A stretch of DNA of 64,000 bases from NCBI GenBank assembly GCA_016234555.1, contig JACRBJ010000005.1, forward strand, positions 1-64,000. Direction: 5' to 3'. This stretch comes from Chloroflexota bacterium (lineage in GTDB: Bacteria > Chloroflexota > Anaerolineae > Anaerolineales > Villigracilaceae). A program made the translations under genes and the position numbers. Below, in pieces: positions 27,194 through 35,024 of this stretch. Below the pieces are notes generated by a model that was not told the DNA's origin, did no database searches, and saw only the letters and a program-made list of their open reading frames with translations. Numbering within the stretch: position 1 is the stretch's first letter; each line of letters opens with the position of its first letter.

Positions 27194-28426
27194 ATGCGCC
27201 GCCTCCTTCCCCTTTTCTCATTCCTCCTTTTCCTAACCTTCGTTCTGGTCGTGTGGGTGGATTCGCGCCAGCCCGACCCCGTTGAGTTAATTCCCACACT
27301 CACGGGTCAACCTGAATATTGCATCACATGCCATGAGGATTTGCCAGAGATCAGCCCTTCGCATCCCGTCCAAACCTTTGGCTGTGTGACTTGTCATGGC
27401 GGCGAACAACTTGCCCTTGATGCTGATCTTGCCCACGCAACCATGCGTGGCGGAGCAAATCCATCTGACTTGTCTGTGGTGGAGGAATCCTGCGGCGGAA
27501 CTTCGTGTCACAGCGGCAGCGAAGCAGATGACCGTCACCACATCCAGCGGGTGATGACCAGCATCCAGTCCACGTATGCAGGTGCGATCGGGAACATCCG
27601 CTACACGTTTGGCGCGCAACCCGATCTGACCGCCCGATTTGGAATCCATGCCGTAACCGACGAAGAAACGAAAACAGGAATCAAGTCGCTTTCGGCATTC
27701 GACCCAGCCAGCGAGGAAAATCCCTTCATTCAACAATTTGGCGAAAACTGTCTGACTTGCCATGTGAATTCCGTGCCACGTGAAGGGGAAGCATACGCTC
27801 GTCAAACGGGATGCGCTGCATGTCACTCTCCAACTCCTCTTTCTTCGAGTGAAGAAAAGCAACACGCTCTCACCACCGCCATCCCCTACACTCAATGTAA
27901 TACCTGCCACAACCGTGGGAACTACGACCTGCGTACAATGACCTTCCTCGAACGCAGCGATAAGCCGACCAACAGGATGGAAAATACGTATCACCCCAAT
28001 TCGCGCTTCACCCAATGTGAATATACCCTCGACTGCGTGGACTGCCATACCCGCGACGAGGTCATGGGCGACGGCGACATTCACCAGGATCAGGCATCTA
28101 TTCAATATGTGCAATGCAAAACCTGTCACGGTACGCTGGACGAACTTCCGCTGACCAAAACCCTGACCGACCCCAATGACATCGCCTTTCGCATGGCTTT
28201 CCTCAACCCCGTCATGGATTTAAAGCTCGGCGACACAGTCATCGTCACTGAGCAAGGTGAGCCGATTTGGAATGCCCGCCAGTTGCCCGATGGTACGTTT
28301 GAAATGGTCGGCAAAGCCACCCGCGAACACTTCACCTTCCGCCCTGTAATGGGAACCGCCTGCGAGCAAAACCCAGGCGAGCAGGAATCGCATTACTGCC
28401 ATGAATGCCATGCAGTGGAAAAATAA
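27194..28426 (+). CDS. Multihaem cytochrome c (eight CXXCH plus one CX4CH)
   Basis: This 410-residue protein has an N-terminal signal-anchor (about 4-22). CXXCH sites are CITCH, CVTCH, CLTCH, CAACH, CNTCH, CVDCH, CKTCH and CHECH. A ninth site, CGGTSCH, has the longer CX4CH spacing known in tetrahaem cytochromes c3. Haems 1-3 cluster near the start and the rest from about 185. It lies between cytochrome b and Rieske, so it probably accepts electrons from the bc-type core and may bridge to the PsrABC-like complex. The ATG at 27194 follows TTTCTCCT without a clear Shine-Dalgarno, so translation may depend on the upstream gene. Confidence 0.87.
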   Translation: MRRLLPLFSFLLFLTFVLVVWVDSRQPDPVELIPTLTGQPEYCITCHEDLPEISPSHPVQTFGCVTCHGGEQLALDADLAHATMRGGANPSDLSVVEESCGGTSCHSGSEADDRHHIQRVMTSIQSTYAGAIGNIRYTFGAQPDLTARFGIHAVTDEETKTGIKSLSAFDPASEENPFIQQFGENCLTCHVNSVPREGEAYARQTGCAACHSPTPLSSSEEKQHALTTAIPYTQCNTCHNRGNYDLRTMTFLERSDKPTNRMENTYHPNSRFTQCEYTLDCVDCHTRDEVMGDGDIHQDQASIQYVQCKTCHGTLDELPLTKTLTDPNDIAFRMAFLNPVMDLKLGDTVIVTEQGEPIWNARQLPDGTFEMVGKATREHFTFRPVMGTACEQNPGEQESHYCHECHAVEK

Positions 28427-28428
28427 AT

Positions 28429-28497
28429 TTGGAGTCCATCAGCTTACTGATGGATATTTTAGATAACAAGTTCAGGCAGCAAGCTGCCTGACTCCAG
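28429..28497. repeat. Intergenic palindromic repeat, copy B
   Basis: The ends TTGGAGTCCATCAGCT and AGCTGCCTGACTCCAG match those of the repeat at 2574-2656, with a shorter, different interior. It sits between the multihaem cytochrome and Rieske genes. Confidence 0.6.
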
Positions 28498-28507
28498 AGC
28501 CTAACCT

Positions 28508-28924
28508 ATGACCGAACTTTCCCGCCGTGATTTTCTCAAACTCACCCGAGATGGATTTCTCTATCTCAGCGGCGCGATGGTTTTTGTGGGCTTCCTCCGC
28601 TTTTTGGATTACGACCCCAACCCCGCGCCCAAAACTGAATTCGACCTCGGCTCTGCTGAAAGCTATCCTCTCGGTTCTCGTACCGTTCTGGCAGAAATCC
28701 CCGCCATTTTGACCCACACCGAAAGTGGATTCTCCGCCCTCAGCCTGGTCTGCACCCATCTCGGTTGCACTGTCGAAAACGACGCGGATGGCTTCGCCTG
28801 TCCCTGTCACAACTCACGTTTCGACGCCGAAGGCAGGGTCACGCGCGGACCCGCTGTGGAAAGGCTGACCATTTTGCGCGTCGAAGTCACGGAAGATAAT
28901 CATCTCATCCTACACACCATTTGA
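28508..28924 (+). CDS. Rieske 2Fe-2S protein
   Basis: This 138-residue protein has a Tat-type start (LSRRDFLKLTRDG, about 4-16) and a hydrophobic anchor (about 17-36). The Rieske domain has CTHLGC and CPCHNS cluster ligands at about 80-103. The distal fold ends with RGPAVERL, as in bc-complex Rieske proteins. It lies downstream of cytochrome b and the multihaem cytochrome and is presumably the third part of that complex. It is short compared with classical bc1 Rieske proteins and closer in size to minimal bacterial forms. Confidence 0.92.
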   Translation: MTELSRRDFLKLTRDGFLYLSGAMVFVGFLRFLDYDPNPAPKTEFDLGSAESYPLGSRTVLAEIPAILTHTESGFSALSLVCTHLGCTVENDADGFACPCHNSRFDAEGRVTRGPAVERLTILRVEVTEDNHLILHTI

Positions 28925-28948
28925 CCTCTCAGCCGCTATAATTGTGGC

Positions 28949-29284
28949 ATGTCCAACACCAACCGCACCGTCTGGTCTTCCGAAGATGGCGACCTGCGCA
29001 AAAAGGCGCAAGCCGCATCCCACGCCAAATCCCTGCCGCCGCAGCAGCAGACCGCCTACCTGCACCGTGAATCAGGCGGACGCGGTGGGAAGGTCGTATC
29101 CGTCGTCAAGAACCTTGTCCTCACCGAAGAGGATTTGAAAAACCTCGCCAAAAGGCTCAAGCAGGAATGCGGTTCAGGCGGGACTGTCAAAGATGGCATG
29201 ATCGAAATTCAAGGTGAACATCGCCAGCGGATGGCAGAGGTCTTACAAAAACTCGGGTACAAAGTCAAGATTGCGGGAGGATAG
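28949..29284 (+). CDS. SUI1/eIF1-like translation factor (YciH type)
   Basis: This 111-residue protein has a basic N-terminus and a SUI1 domain (about 40-108) with GGRGGKVVSVVKNLVLTEED and the typical ending LQKLGYKVKIAGG. In archaea and eukaryotes the family inspects start codons; bacterial YciH homologues influence initiation fidelity. The length fits the bacterial form. It starts 25 bases after the Rieske stop and nine bases before the phosphatase gene, which suggests a transcriptional group with the next two genes. Confidence 0.9.
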   Translation: MSNTNRTVWSSEDGDLRKKAQAASHAKSLPPQQQTAYLHRESGGRGGKVVSVVKNLVLTEEDLKNLAKRLKQECGSGGTVKDGMIEIQGEHRQRMAEVLQKLGYKVKIAGG

Positions 29285-29292
29285 AAACCATC

Positions 29293-29856
29293 ATGACCAA
29301 ACTTCCAATCGTGGAATCCTATTGGGTCAGGGAAGACAGCCTGCTTGCAGGCGAATACCCCGGCAGCCATCACCCGGAAGCCACGCGCCAGCGCATCGAC
29401 GCCTTTCTCGAAGCGGGCGTCACCGCCTTCATCGACCTCACCGAGTCGCACGAACTTGCTTCCTATAAAGACATTCTCGACGAAAGGGCGAAAATCCACG
29501 GTGTCGAGGCTTCATATCGGCGGATATCCATCCATGATTTTAGCGTTCCCACATCGGAGACCATGACCGTCATTCTCGACGCAATCGACGACGCAATCGA
29601 CGACGGCAAATGCGTCTACGTTCACTGCTGGGGCGGAGTGGGGCGCACAGGCATGGCCGTCGGTTGTTATCTTGTCCGACATGGTAAAACAAACGAACAA
29701 GCCATCGGGGAGGTCAACCAGTTGTATTACACCCGCCCCGCCAGTATCCACAAGCTGCGCTCACCGGAGACCGACGAACAGGTCGAATTCATCCGCAACT
29801 GGTGGGAAGACCCCGACAACCTCAACAGAAACCTGAAAAAATTTTGCGAAGGATGA
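29293..29856 (+). CDS. Dual-specificity/tyrosine phosphatase-like protein
   Basis: This 187-residue soluble protein has the Cys-phosphatase signature HCWGGVGRTG (about 116-125, CX5R) and an upstream general-acid region (DLTESHE, about 55-61, and ISIHDFSVP, about 77-85). The size and motif fit the atypical dual-specificity phosphatase group. Substrates could be phosphoproteins or phosphorylated small molecules. Its stop overlaps the ATG of the methyltransferase (ATGA), so the two are translated together. Confidence 0.85.
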   Translation: MTKLPIVESYWVREDSLLAGEYPGSHHPEATRQRIDAFLEAGVTAFIDLTESHELASYKDILDERAKIHGVEASYRRISIHDFSVPTSETMTVILDAIDDAIDDGKCVYVHCWGGVGRTGMAVGCYLVRHGKTNEQAIGEVNQLYYTRPASIHKLRSPETDEQVEFIRNWWEDPDNLNRNLKKFCEG

Positions 29857-30578
29857 ACTGGCATTCCCGGTATCTTCAACAAGCTGCGTGGACGCGCGAC
29901 CTGCGGATTTATCTGTTTGAACAGGCGGGATTGAAAACCGCGCGCCGCGTACTGGAGGTGGGATGCGGGACGGGAGCGATTCTGCGCGAACTGTCTGTTC
30001 CCGCCCTGCACGGACTCGACCTTGAAGCTGGTTCGCTCGACGAGTGCCGAATCCACGCCCCAGCCTCTTCGCTGACTCTCGGCGACGCGCATTCCCTTCC
30101 CTATCCCGATCAAAGCTTCGACATCGTTTACTGCCATTTCCTCCTGCTCTGGGTGAAGAACCCATTGCAAGTCCTTTGCGAAATGGCACGGGTGGGTCGG
30201 AGCGTGTTAGCATTGGCGGAACCTGATTACAGCCAGCGGGTGGATAAGCCGTCCGCACTGAAACCGCTGGGAGAGTGGCAGACAGAGGCGCTGCGCAGGC
30301 AGGGAGCCAATCCATCCTTCGGCTCATCGCTGGCAGAGACCTTTCTCCGGGCTGGGATCAGGCTCGTCGAAACAGGACCCATTCAAGGCGGCGCAGTTAT
30401 GGAGTCGCCCAAAGACTGGGAAAAGGAATGGGACGTGATCGAGTCCGATCTGGCAGGAATCGTCCCCGGAGATAAAATCCAGAGGATGAAAAAGCTGGAT
30501 GAAGCAGCGTTCAGGAACGGGGAACGCGTCCTCCACGTGCCAACGTTTTTCGCCTGGGGCAAGAGCCTGTTAGATTAA
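29853..30578 (+). CDS. Class I SAM-dependent methyltransferase
   Basis: This 241-residue protein has motif I VLEVGCGTGA (about 32-41), the acidic DLEAG stretch after the second strand, and FDIVYCHFLLLWV (about 88-100) as motif IV. It belongs to the Methyltransf_11/25 group; the substrate is not evident. The start is the ATG at 29853, coupled to the phosphatase stop and preceded by GAAGG. The open frame extending upstream overlaps the phosphatase and is not needed. Confidence 0.82.
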   Translation: MNWHSRYLQQAAWTRDLRIYLFEQAGLKTARRVLEVGCGTGAILRELSVPALHGLDLEAGSLDECRIHAPASSLTLGDAHSLPYPDQSFDIVYCHFLLLWVKNPLQVLCEMARVGRSVLALAEPDYSQRVDKPSALKPLGEWQTEALRRQGANPSFGSSLAETFLRAGIRLVETGPIQGGAVMESPKDWEKEWDVIESDLAGIVPGDKIQRMKKLDEAAFRNGERVLHVPTFFAWGKSLLD

Positions 30579-30710
30579 CATGCTTCCGGCGGTGTCCCCG
30601 CCACCGAGACTGCGGCGGGAGCATTATTGTTCTTTGCCTGGGGTAAGACTTAAGTTAGGTTTGAGTTCGGGAAAAGAGCAGTATAATTTCGCAAAAAGCA
30701 GGAGGCACGT

Positions 30711-31316
30711 TTGGAAAGTTTGGAACAGATGGAGCAGACCGAATCACAACCCGAGGCGCAGGTCCCCATCCCTTCAGAAGAAAAGACCAATTGGGGACGG
30801 GTTGTATTCGACATCATCGAAACATTGGCGCTGGCTGCCGTTTTGTTTCTGGGCATCAATGCAATCTCCGCCCGCGTGCGTGTAGACGGGTTTAGCATGA
30901 TCCCTACGCTCGAAGACGGCGAGTTTGTCCTAGTCAGCAAGCTAAACTATCGGCTTGGCAAGGTGGAACGCGGAGACATCGTCGTGTTTCACTACCCGGT
31001 GGACCCAAAGCAGGAGTTGATTAAACGCGTGATCGGATTACCCGGCGATACGGTCAAGGTGATGGACGGGGTTGTCTCCGTCAACACACAGGTGTTGGAC
31101 GAGCCGTACATTGCGGATGCCCCCAGATATTCCGGCGAATGGATCGTGCCGGAGGGACACGTTTTCGTGCTGGGAGATAATCGCAACGATTCGTCCGATT
31201 CACATCAATGGGGCTACCTGCCCCTTGAAAAGATAGTCGGCAAGGCGGTTGTGATCTACTGGCCCCCCTCCTTATGGAAGGTGATCCCACATACGACCAT
31301 TCCAGCCACACAATAG
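30711..31316 (+). CDS. lepB: Signal peptidase I
   Basis: This 201-residue protein has one N-terminal membrane span (about 28-50). The catalytic Ser is in GFSMIPTL (about 63), the general-base Lys is in LIKRVIGLPGD (about 104), and the conserved box is GDNRNDSSDSHQWG (about 154-167). It cleaves Sec and Tat signal peptides at the outer face of the membrane and would serve the many exported proteins in this window. The TTG at 30711 has GGAGG five bases upstream; the first ATG (30729) would be 23 bases from that site, so TTG is the more likely start. Confidence 0.93.
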   Translation: MESLEQMEQTESQPEAQVPIPSEEKTNWGRVVFDIIETLALAAVLFLGINAISARVRVDGFSMIPTLEDGEFVLVSKLNYRLGKVERGDIVVFHYPVDPKQELIKRVIGLPGDTVKVMDGVVSVNTQVLDEPYIADAPRYSGEWIVPEGHVFVLGDNRNDSSDSHQWGYLPLEKIVGKAVVIYWPPSLWKVIPHTTIPATQ

Positions 31317-31324
31317 GATTTTCG

Positions 31325-31624
31325 ATGAGCGAAACCAACAGCATTTTTACGGAAAATTTTCCCTGTGCCGAATGTCGCGCGGGCGTTCTGCAGCGGCGTC
31401 ATGTCACCTATTTTACGTGGCTCGGCGGTGAACTGGTCAGTGTGCCGCACTTTCCGGCATGGGTATGCGATGTCTGCGGAAAGCGCGAATATGATTCAAG
31501 GGCCATCACGTGGTTGAACATGATCCTGAACCCAAACGCGGGCAAGCCCACCCCAAAGCGCCGTCACCCCCGTTCCCTCCGCAGACCGCAGACCGGCATG
31601 TCGCGCCCGGTTCAAGACTCATAG
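31325..31624 (+). CDS. YgiT-type zinc-finger domain protein
   Basis: This 99-residue protein has two CXXC pairs, CAEC (about 15-18) and CDVC (about 49-52), flanking a beta-rich segment, then YDSRAITWLN. That is the MqsA/YgiT-type zinc-finger arrangement without the usual C-terminal DNA-binding domain. The tail is basic (Lys/Arg/Pro). YgiT modules are often in toxin-antitoxin pairs, but no toxin gene is adjacent here. The ATG at 31325 lies eight bases after the signal peptidase stop. Confidence 0.65.
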   Translation: MSETNSIFTENFPCAECRAGVLQRRHVTYFTWLGGELVSVPHFPAWVCDVCGKREYDSRAITWLNMILNPNAGKPTPKRRHPRSLRRPQTGMSRPVQDS

Positions 31625-31639
31625 CCAAGGAAATCTGCC

Positions 31640-32197
31640 ATGTCCGTGCTCCATGATTCAACCTCACCCCGCACCTACCGTTTTCTCCCCGCCGATGTTT
31701 TTACTTCCGGGTACCGGGTGGTCGGCAAGATCATGGTCACAAGCCACGGGGCAATGGGCATGATGAACGACCCAACGCGCTCGGCGCTGGAGGTCAATGA
31801 CGCCCGGCTGGCGCGCCTGCACATGCCGACAAAACTGGTCGACCATTTTGAGCTTGTGCGCATGTTGAAGAAACACGTCTACGCGATTTGTTTGCCCCGC
31901 CGCGAGGACCTCGGTCCGCTGGGCATTGTACGCGGCGGATACACCAACGTGGTCGAATACCCAATCCGCATTACCACGCAGATGTTCGAAATCGAAGGCA
32001 TCATGGAATTGCCCGGTCGTTTCGATTTTGCGGCGCTCGTCGCCGACGGTTCGCGCGAATTCCTGCCCATCTTCAATGCCACCTTGACGGCGATTCTCAT
32101 CCCGAATTTGCGCGTGGAAAGCCCGGGAATGCTGATCAACCGTCAGCAGGTGGATTTGATGGCTTTGCTCAACCAGCGGGTAAAGCCCGAAAACTAA
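31640..32197 (+). CDS. Conserved hypothetical protein
   Basis: This 185-residue soluble protein has no signal peptide. Recognisable stretches are YRVVGKIMVTSHGAMGMMND (about 26-45), a mixed alpha/beta region, and FLPIFNATLTAILIPNL near the end. I do not recognise the family; the beta-rich pattern is compatible with a PilZ-like or small-barrel fold, but no PilZ RxxxR motif is seen. It is the last gene before tRNA-Glu, whose promoter starts 14 bases after its stop. Confidence 0.6.
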   Translation: MSVLHDSTSPRTYRFLPADVFTSGYRVVGKIMVTSHGAMGMMNDPTRSALEVNDARLARLHMPTKLVDHFELVRMLKKHVYAICLPRREDLGPLGIVRGGYTNVVEYPIRITTQMFEIEGIMELPGRFDFAALVADGSREFLPIFNATLTAILIPNLRVESPGMLINRQQVDLMALLNQRVKPEN

Positions 32198-33849
32198 TTC
32201 CCAAAATCGCTTGACGGTCTCAAAAGTGGATGATAGAATTCGCCCGCTCTAAAAAAGCCCCCATCGTCTAGAGGCCCAGGACGCGGCCCTTTCAAGGCCA
32301 CGACCGGAGTTCGAATCTCCGTGGGGGCACACCCGCCTACGCATAATGTAGGCAAATAATACAGCACGGCATTCACTTCCTGCCCTTTGCGGATGACTAC
32401 GATCCGCTTGGTGAGCATATGAATGGCGTGTTTTTTTTGTTGGATGTCTTCGCCATGTAGGATGGCTTTGATCTCTTCGGCGAGGGCGCTCAGTTGCATG
32501 GGGGTTCGTTCGGTTGGGGGTTGCAGGTTGTTTTCAAGTTGTTCAAGTTTGGCGCGGATGGATGTTTCGATGAGTTCGGCTTTATCGAGGGCGACCAGCA
32601 GGGAGTGAGAGCGTCCGCGTTCGGCGATGGAGTCGGTGAGGTTGGTGATCCGCTTGCGCTGTTGGGTCAACTCACGGCGGAGTCGTTTGCGTTCGCCTTC
32701 GAGCTGGTCCCCCATCTTCCGATGGTGGGAGTTCACCATCGCCTGGAATTGGATGAGCCTCTCAAGGTCGAGGGCTGTGTCTTCGATGCGGTCGATGATC
32801 GCCTTTTCAAAAAGCCTTGCGGGGATGGCGCGCGCGGTGCATCCGTTATTCTTTGCGCCACGGGCAAAGCACCGATAATACTCGTGGCGTGTGCCGTTCT
32901 TTTCTGCGACGATGTAACCCGTGAGCGGCGTGCCGCAGTCCTGGCAAAAGGTGAGACCAGATAGCAGGAAGGAGGACCCCACCCGCCGTGGGTTGAAGTC
33001 GCTGTTGATTTTGCTGCGGGCTTTGCCCACCGCCTGGACTTTGTTCCACACGTCAAGCGGGACAATCGGCTCGCAGTAATCTTCGATGACCATGTCGCCA
33101 TACTTGAGGATGCCGATGTAAAGGCTGTTACTGAAAAATGTGTTCCATGATCCGATGGTGGGATACAGGTGTGTGGCGGCAATAAGCTGCTTGACGGTTG
33201 CGCCACGGGCGCGCATCTCGAAGGCAAGGCGGACGGTTGGCACAAGTTCGGGATCGGGTTCCCAACGGTGGACGATGCGCGCGGAGCCGTCGCGGTGGGT
33301 GCCAACGGTGATGGGTTCGCCGCGCCTGAATCCCCTGGGCGGCGTGCCGGGCATGGCGCGGTATTGTTCCACCATCTTGCGAAGTCCGCTGGTTACGTCG
33401 ATGGAGATTTTGACCGAGGTCTGTTCGGCGGACCATAGTTTGAGGTCCTGCATGAAGTAGCGTTCGGGTCCTTCGGGGATGTAGTCGGTGAGGGAGCAGA
33501 CGACCTTATCGAGGGCTTCGAGTTCGGCGAGGAAATGCCGTCCGTGTTTGATGTTGCGGGCGAAGCGTTCGTAATTCCAGATGACGACGCCCTGCTCTTC
33601 CGCCCCGCTGCGAAAGTGGAGCATCATGCTGAGGAGGTCTTTGCGTTTGTGGAGCGCGGCGCGGGCGGTCTTCGCTTCGTCGGTGAAGGTTTGGGAGAGG
33701 ATGAGACCGTACTGCTCGCACCAACGCCGTACCTCGGCTTCCTGCCTGTCTATCGAGTCTTCCTGGTTGGTGCCGCCGCTGTCGCGCAGGTATGCCACAA
33801 CGCGCGCGCCTGTTTTGAGCGAGGAATGAGGCGGGTAGAAAATATTCAT
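32194..33849 (-). CDS. Large serine recombinase (integrase of the element)
   Basis: This 551-residue protein has an N-terminal resolvase catalytic domain (about 14-160) with candidate nucleophile Ser24 in AYLRDSGG. A recombinase domain (about 180-290), a zinc ribbon (FCQDCGTPL and a later Cys pair, about 300-345) and a coiled-coil region (about 375-450) follow. The ATG at 33847 gives the family start. The frame runs through attL and the tRNA-Glu antisense strand, so the last 30 or so residues (from APTEIRTPV) are host-derived. The core protein ends near LPTLCVGG. In a circular element the same frame would instead end after about twenty element-encoded residues. It should catalyse integration and, with a directionality factor, excision. 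Confidence 0.92.
   Translation of the reverse strand: MNIFYPPHSSLKTGARVVAYLRDSGGTNQEDSIDRQEAEVRRWCEQYGLILSQTFTDEAKTARAALHKRKDLLSMMLHFRSGAEEQGVVIWNYERFARNIKHGRHFLAELEALDKVVCSLTDYIPEGPERYFMQDLKLWSAEQTSVKISIDVTSGLRKMVEQYRAMPGTPPRGFRRGEPITVGTHRDGSARIVHRWEPDPELVPTVRLAFEMRARGATVKQLIAATHLYPTIGSWNTFFSNSLYIGILKYGDMVIEDYCEPIVPLDVWNKVQAVGKARSKINSDFNPRRVGSSFLLSGLTFCQDCGTPLTGYIVAEKNGTRHEYYRCFARGAKNNGCTARAIPARLFEKAIIDRIEDTALDLERLIQFQAMVNSHHRKMGDQLEGERKRLRRELTQQRKRITNLTDSIAERGRSHSLLVALDKAELIETSIRAKLEQLENNLQPPTERTPMQLSALAEEIKAILHGEDIQQKKHAIHMLTKRIVVIRKGQEVNAVLYYLPTLCVGGCAPTEIRTPVVALKGPRPGPLDDGGFFRAGEFYHPLLRPSSDFGN
32211..32239 (+). promoter_or_regulatory. Sigma70-type promoter of tRNA-Glu
   Basis: TTGACG (-35), a 17-base spacer and TAGAAT (-10, 32234-32239) sit 17 bases before the tRNA 5' end, the expected distance for a tRNA promoter. 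Confidence 0.8.
32257..32329 (+). tRNA. tRNA-Glu (anticodon TTC), element integration target
   Basis: A full cloverleaf is present. The acceptor is GCCCCCA/TGGGGGC with discriminator A. The anticodon loop CTTTCAA (TTC) has one C-A mismatch at the base of its stem, and the T arm is CGGAG-TTCGAAT-CTCCG. The 3' CCA is not encoded. Its last bases form the left copy of the 14-bp direct repeat bounding the mobile element, so the gene was kept intact on integration. The antisense strand is read by the recombinase frame. Confidence 0.95.
32317..32330 (+). other. attL core (14-bp direct repeat)
   Basis: CTCCGTGGGGGCAC covers the 3' T-arm/acceptor end of tRNA-Glu. An identical copy is at 62759-62772. 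Identity stops exactly at these limits on both sides apart from chance bases. About one chance match in ten thousand would be expected for 14 bases over 30 kb. Confidence 0.85.
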
Positions 33850-33888
33850 AGAACGTTTGTTCCCTTCACGATAATTATACCGCACGCG

Positions 33889-33931
33889 AAAAGCAAGAGA
33901 CCCGCCAAAGGGAGGCGGGTCTCTTGCTTTT
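33889..33931. terminator. Perfect 17-bp hairpin, bidirectional terminator
   Basis: AAAGCAAGAGACCCGCC pairs with GGCGGGTCTCTTGCTTT around a seven-base loop and is followed by T residues on both strands. It isolates the recombinase gene from the minus-strand genes at 33955-35009, so the recombinase has its own promoter within 33850-33888. Confidence 0.9.
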
Positions 33932-33954
33932 GAAGGGGAACAAAAACAATTATA

Positions 33955-34326
33955 TCACTCTGTTTTATCTTCGGCTCCCCGCGCCATGTGCAACCCGAAG
34001 CGTCGAACATAGCGGCGCGTGAGATGAACATCATTTCGGATGTCCATCAACAGGTCGATGATCTGAGCGGATGCGAGAATGCCGATACCAAAAAGGGAAC
34101 CGATAAGCCCGAAGAAAAGGGTAAGCAGGAGCGTTGGCAATTCGGCTCCAAGAAGTTTGGAGCGGATGAAGGGATGCGCAACGAAAACGGTAAGGGCGAT
34201 ATGAACGGCAATAACAACCCAGCCGATTGTAGATGTTACCCAGACAACAACTCGCAAAGCGCCATAGGGCGCGCGCTGGTCTTCGATTGCGTCGATGTCA
34301 TCCCGTAGTTTTTGGTACCTGCTCAT
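33955..34326 (-). CDS. Small membrane protein, unknown
   Basis: This 123-residue protein has two hydrophobic segments (about 26-52 and 62-90) and charged ends, including a C-terminal MDIRNDVHLTRRYVRR stretch. I do not recognise a family. Its ATG overlaps the stop of the upstream 51-residue gene (ATGA), and the unit appears to be transcribed from the repressor side. It is possibly an immunity, exclusion or maintenance protein, by position only. Confidence 0.6.
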   Translation of the reverse strand: MSRYQKLRDDIDAIEDQRAPYGALRVVVWVTSTIGWVVIAVHIALTVFVAHPFIRSKLLGAELPTLLLTLFFGLIGSLFGIGILASAQIIDLLMDIRNDVHLTRRYVRRFGLHMARGAEDKTE

Positions 34327-34478
34327 TGTTCATCCTTCGAGAGATATTTGAGGGCAGCCCACAATATCAAGAACAGCGCGATTGGATAAGTAATGCAGGC
34401 GGGACCGTACTTTATCCCCAACTCATTGAGCAGGACGGCAGCGCCAACCGCCGCGTAATAGTAATACTCCCTCTTCAT
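34323..34478 (-). CDS. Small membrane protein (51 aa)
   Basis: It has two short hydrophobic stretches (YYYYAAVGAAVLLNELG and ITYPIALFLILWAALKYL). The ATG at 34476-34478 overlaps the stop of the next upstream short frame, and its own stop overlaps the start of the 123-residue gene. The tight coupling supports it being real despite its size. The function is unknown. Confidence 0.55.
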   Translation of the reverse strand: MKREYYYYAAVGAAVLLNELGIKYGPACITYPIALFLILWAALKYLSKDEQ

Positions 34479-34651
34479 CCCAACCAATGAACGTTTGAAT
34501 ACTGCGAACGCACATGATAGCGACGCTCTACAAAGTACTGCTCTGACACGCACTGACGCAACACCAGCAGGCGGGCATGGACGAGCACCGCAAAGCGGTT
34601 CGGCTCACTGAGGGCATCATAGATTTTGAGAAGCGTGCGAACGCCTGACAC
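34475..34651 (-). CDS. Possible short gene overlapping the repressor 3' end
   Basis: A 58-codon frame starts at GTG 34649-34651, inside the end of the repressor gene, and stops at 34475-34477 overlapping the next ATG. The sequence (LSEPNRFAVLVHARLLVLR) looks moderately protein-like and has no known family. Only the coupling argues for it. Confidence 0.3.
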   Translation of the reverse strand: MSGVRTLLKIYDALSEPNRFAVLVHARLLVLRQCVSEQYFVERRYHVRSQYSNVHWLG

Positions 34652-35009
34652 CCTTTGCCTCCCTTTCCTGTTTTTCAAGCCGCATCCGCGCATAGGATAT
34701 TTGATCGTCTTTATTCTCTTCGCTCATCATGTCGAACAGGTGAACAAGTTCCTGACGTTTTTCATCTGGCTTCACATCAGGGGGAAGGATGCCCGCCTTG
34801 CGGAAGACAACTTCGGGAGGCATCTTGAAAGCCTTTGCAATACCCTCGCATAAACTCGCGCCGGGGTCCCTATCACCGCGCAATACATTGGCGATTGAAC
34901 CGCGAGCGACTCCAGCATAACGAGCCAAATCAGATATTGACCACTCGCGGGTATTCATCTCAGCCTGCAACCATTGCTTGAAGTTTTCCATGTTTTCAGA
35001 TGAATACAT
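34617..35009 (-). CDS. XRE-family repressor of the element
   Basis: This 130-residue protein has an N-terminal Cro/cI-type helix-turn-helix (about 8-70; ISDLARYAGVARGSIANVLRG) and a helical tail with FRKAGILPPD (about 70-79), a form common in phage and element repressors. It faces a strong divergent promoter flanked by two G-ATTC/GAAT-C palindromes, so it probably holds the rightward transcript off. There is no clear Shine-Dalgarno before either ATG 35009 or ATG 34991, so the transcript may be leaderless or weakly translated, as in several lysogeny repressors. Confidence 0.85.
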   Translation of the reverse strand: MYSSENMENFKQWLQAEMNTREWSISDLARYAGVARGSIANVLRGDRDPGASLCEGIAKAFKMPPEVVFRKAGILPPDVKPDEKRQELVHLFDMMSEENKDDQISYARMRLEKQEREAKGVRRSHASQNL

Positions 35010-35024
35010 TATTGCACAATTGAT

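Noticed and set aside
32194..32329. Recombinase C-terminal residues APTEIRTPV onward as a functional domain
   Set aside because: They are the antisense translation of tRNA-Glu and flanking host DNA, not conserved recombinase sequence.
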